From: TMED14 sp041158165
GTDB taxonomy: Bacteria > Bacteroidota > Bacteroidia > Flavobacteriales > Schleiferiaceae
Length of the DNA: 6,050 nucleotides
Assembly: GCA_041158165.1 (NCBI GenBank)
Contig: JBEBBW010000058.1
Location: forward strand, 1 to 6,050
Reading direction: 5' to 3'
The notes under the pieces: model-generated
What the model was told of the DNA's origin: nothing
The model's database searches: none
Seen by the model: the letters and a program-made list of their open reading frames with translations, nothing else
Part shown: piece after piece, positions 4,401 to 6,050 of the stretch
How positions within the stretch are numbered: position 1 is the stretch's first letter
Layout of the letters: each line of letters opens with the position of its first letter
Program-made: the position numbers and the translations under genes

Positions 4401-6050
4401 TACGCGGTGGGGGTGAGCAGTCCGGCGCGGCGCAGCAGTGCCTCGGGCTGGGGTTGGCGGCCGCGGAAGGCCGTGTACAAATCCATGGGGTCCACGGTTC
4501 CGCCCGCTTCGAGCAGGGCGCGGAACTTGGGCGCAGCCTGAGCCGGCGCCTCGCGAAAAAACTCGTAGGCGTCGGCGTCGAGCACCTCAGCCCACTTGTA
4601 GCTGTAGTAGCCCGCGCTGTAGCCTCCGGCAAAAATGTGGCTGAAGCTGGGCGAAATATAACTGCCGTCCACGCTGGGCCACACGTCGACCGGCGCAAAG
4701 GCTGCGCGTTCGAGCGCCTCGAGGTCGGTGGGCGCCGTGCGGGCGTCGTGCCAGGCCATGTCCAGCAGGCCAAAACCGAGCTGGCGCACGGTCGCGAGGC
4801 CCTCCAAAAACGTTTGGCTTTGGGCAATCCGCGCCACAAGGTCGGCGGGCATTGCCTCGCCGGTGGCGTAGTGCCGCGCCCACTGCGCGAGTTCGGCCGG
4901 TTCGTAGCACCAGTTTTCCATGATTTGCGACGGGAGCTCGACAAAATCCCAGCGCACCGACGTGCCGGTGAGGCTAGCGTAGGCGCCGCGACCGAGCATT
5001 CCGTGAAGTCCGTGCCCAAATTCGTGGAACAGCGTCAGGACCTCGTTGAACGTCAGCAGGGCCGGAGCGTCGGCCGTCGGCTTGCTGAAGTTGCCCACGA
5101 GGCTCACCACCGGGCGCACCTCGCGGCCCGCGGCGTCGCGGTAGGCCGAGCGGTACGAAGTCATCCAGGCCCCGGCGCGCTTGCCCTTGCGCGGGTGCCA
5201 GTCGGTCGTGAGGTGGGCGATGAACTGCCCCTTGGCGTCCCAAACCTCCCAGGCCGCCGCGTCGGGGTGGTAGGTCGGGTTGTGGGGCGCCGGCCTGACC
5301 TCGAGGCCATAAAGCCGTTTGGCCACGTCAAACGCCCACTGCTCCACGCGCTCCAGCCCAAAAAACGGCTTGGTCAGCGCGTCGTCAAAGTCGAGCACCG
5401 CCATCTTGTAGCGCTCGGTGGCAAAGGCCACGTCCCATCGCTGCAGGTCGTTCAATCCCAGTTCGTTGGCGGCGTAGGCGCGAAGCGCCGCCGCTTCGCG
5501 GTCGGCCGCCGGCTTGGCCTTGGACTGCAGGTCTGCCAAAAACTGCGTCACCACCCCGGGCGAACTGGCCATGCGTTCGGCCAAGACGTAGTCGGCGTGG
5601 CTCGCGTAACCCAGCAGCTGCGCGCGTTCCAGGCGCTTGGCGGCCAGGTCGAGCACCCGTTGGCGGTTGTCGCGGTCGTCGCCGCGGGCCCCGCGCTGTG
5701 CGTAGGCGCGCCAGAGCTGCTCGCGCAGGCTTCGGTCCTCGGCATAGGTCATGAACGCCAGGTAGTTGGGCGCGTCGAGCGTCGCGGCGTAGCCTTTCTT
5801 AAACCCATGCTGGGCTGCGGCCTCGGCAGCCTGGTCCAAGGCCCAGTCGGGCAATCCGGCGGGCGCCTCGCTCAGGTGAAGGTGCCAGGTTTCGGTGTCT
5901 TTCAGCAGGTTGTCGCTGAACGTGAGCGCTTCGGTGCCCAAAAACTGGTCGAGCTCGAGCAGCTTGGCTTTTCCGGCGGAATCGAGCCGGGCGCCGTGGC
6001 GCTCAAACGCTTTAAGCGTTTTATCGTGCAGCATGCGGTCCTCGGCCGGT
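4400..6050 (-). CDS. M3 family zinc oligopeptidase / peptidyl-dipeptidase (Dcp/OpdA type), 5' end outside window
   Basis: The frame is open through the right edge (PAEDR precedes the Met at 6034), so that Met is internal and not the start. Counting from it, 544 residues are present; placing the zinc motif against the roughly 680-residue family suggests about 130 N-terminal residues are missing. The zinc site is HEFGH (337-341, bases 5026-5012), with the third ligand E366 in FVELPSQIMENW, 25 residues after the second His as in family M3. The substrate-binding HxFxGGYxAGYYxYKW motif is at 466-481. These soluble enzymes cleave short peptides, in the Dcp/oligopeptidase A group mostly in the cytoplasm or periplasm. 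Whether this one has a signal peptide cannot be seen, and dipeptidyl-carboxypeptidase cannot be told from oligopeptidase here. Its TAA shares a base with the rsmA ATG, so it is co-transcribed with rsmA-mgtE-dehydrogenase. Any promoter for the operon must lie outside the window or within this gene. Confidence 0.95.
   Translation of the reverse strand, partial: PAEDRMLHDKTLKAFERHGARLDSAGKAKLLELDQFLGTEALTFSDNLLKDTETWHLHLSEAPAGLPDWALDQAAEAAAQHGFKKGYAATLDAPNYLAFMTYAEDRSLREQLWRAYAQRGARGDDRDNRQRVLDLAAKRLERAQLLGYASHADYVLAERMASSPGVVTQFLADLQSKAKPAADREAAALRAYAANELGLNDLQRWDVAFATERYKMAVLDFDDALTKPFFGLERVEQWAFDVAKRLYGLEVRPAPHNPTYHPDAAAWEVWDAKGQFIAHLTTDWHPRKGKRAGAWMTSYRSAYRDAAGREVRPVVSLVGNFSKPTADAPALLTFNEVLTLFHEFGHGLHGMLGRGAYASLTGTSVRWDFVELPSQIMENWCYEPAELAQWARHYATGEAMPADLVARIAQSQTFLEGLATVRQLGFGLLDMAWHDARTAPTDLEALERAAFAPVDVWPSVDGSYISPSFSHIFAGGYSAGYYSYKWAEVLDADAYEFFREAPAQAAPKFRALLEAGGTVDPMDLYTAFRGRQPQPEALLRRAGLLTPTA

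Noticed and set aside
4381..5019. A 212-codon frame on the minus strand overlapping the peptidase in another frame, suggesting a possible frameshift or nested gene
   Set aside because: The peptidase frame is continuous with zinc and substrate motifs on both sides, so there is no frameshift. The alternative product is Arg/Pro/Ser-rich noise typical of GC-rich shadow frames.
6032..6034. ATG at 6034 as the true start of the M3 peptidase
   Set aside because: The frame stays open to the window edge with plausible family sequence before this Met, and the zinc motif would sit about 130 residues too early for the family.

Overview
The window looks like ordinary chromosomal DNA from a GC-rich member of the Bacteroidota. 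Three things point there. The gene order M3 peptidase, rsmA, mgtE, 2-hydroxyacid dehydrogenase fits that phylum as I remember it. The one convincing promoter is of the Bacteroidota type (TTG, 19 bases, TAACTTTG) rather than the E. coli sigma-70 type. The starts I examined outside the tight overlaps have no clear Shine-Dalgarno sequence, and the two accessory proteins are typical small exported Bacteroidota proteins. I cannot place it below phylum; the order Flavobacteriales is a guess. No phage, transposon, CRISPR, tRNA or rRNA signal was seen.

Layout, left to right. Positions 1-183 (+) hold the last 60 codons of an acyltransferase, probably the GNAT-like end of a haemolysin/OlsF-type lipid acyltransferase. 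It runs tail-to-tail, with a 16-base overlap, into a minus-strand gene for a small outer-membrane beta-barrel protein (168-830). Upstream of that gene on the minus strand is a near-perfect intrinsic terminator (891-917). It closes a gene for a secreted 122-residue MORN/YwqK-repeat protein (940-1308), which has its own promoter in a 71-base AT-rich gap. That gap also holds eight RTTWAC-type repeats, five of them spaced 10-11 bp apart. From 1380 to the right edge lies a tightly packed minus-strand operon read from right to left: M3 metallopeptidase (5' end outside the window), rsmA/ksgA, mgtE and an NAD-dependent 2-hydroxyacid dehydrogenase. Its junctions are TAATG, a 35-47 base overlap, and ATGA.

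How the genes fit together. The operon encodes housekeeping functions: intracellular peptide turnover, 16S rRNA dimethylation during 30S maturation, magnesium uptake and an oxidoreductase of unknown substrate. Ribosome assembly needs Mg2+, so pairing rsmA with mgtE is plausible physiologically, but this is inference. The secreted MORN-type protein and the beta-barrel protein appear to be separate units of unknown function. No stretch over 300 bases lacks a gene. I found no clearly new system; the phased repeat array at 1325-1383 is the most unusual thing in the window.
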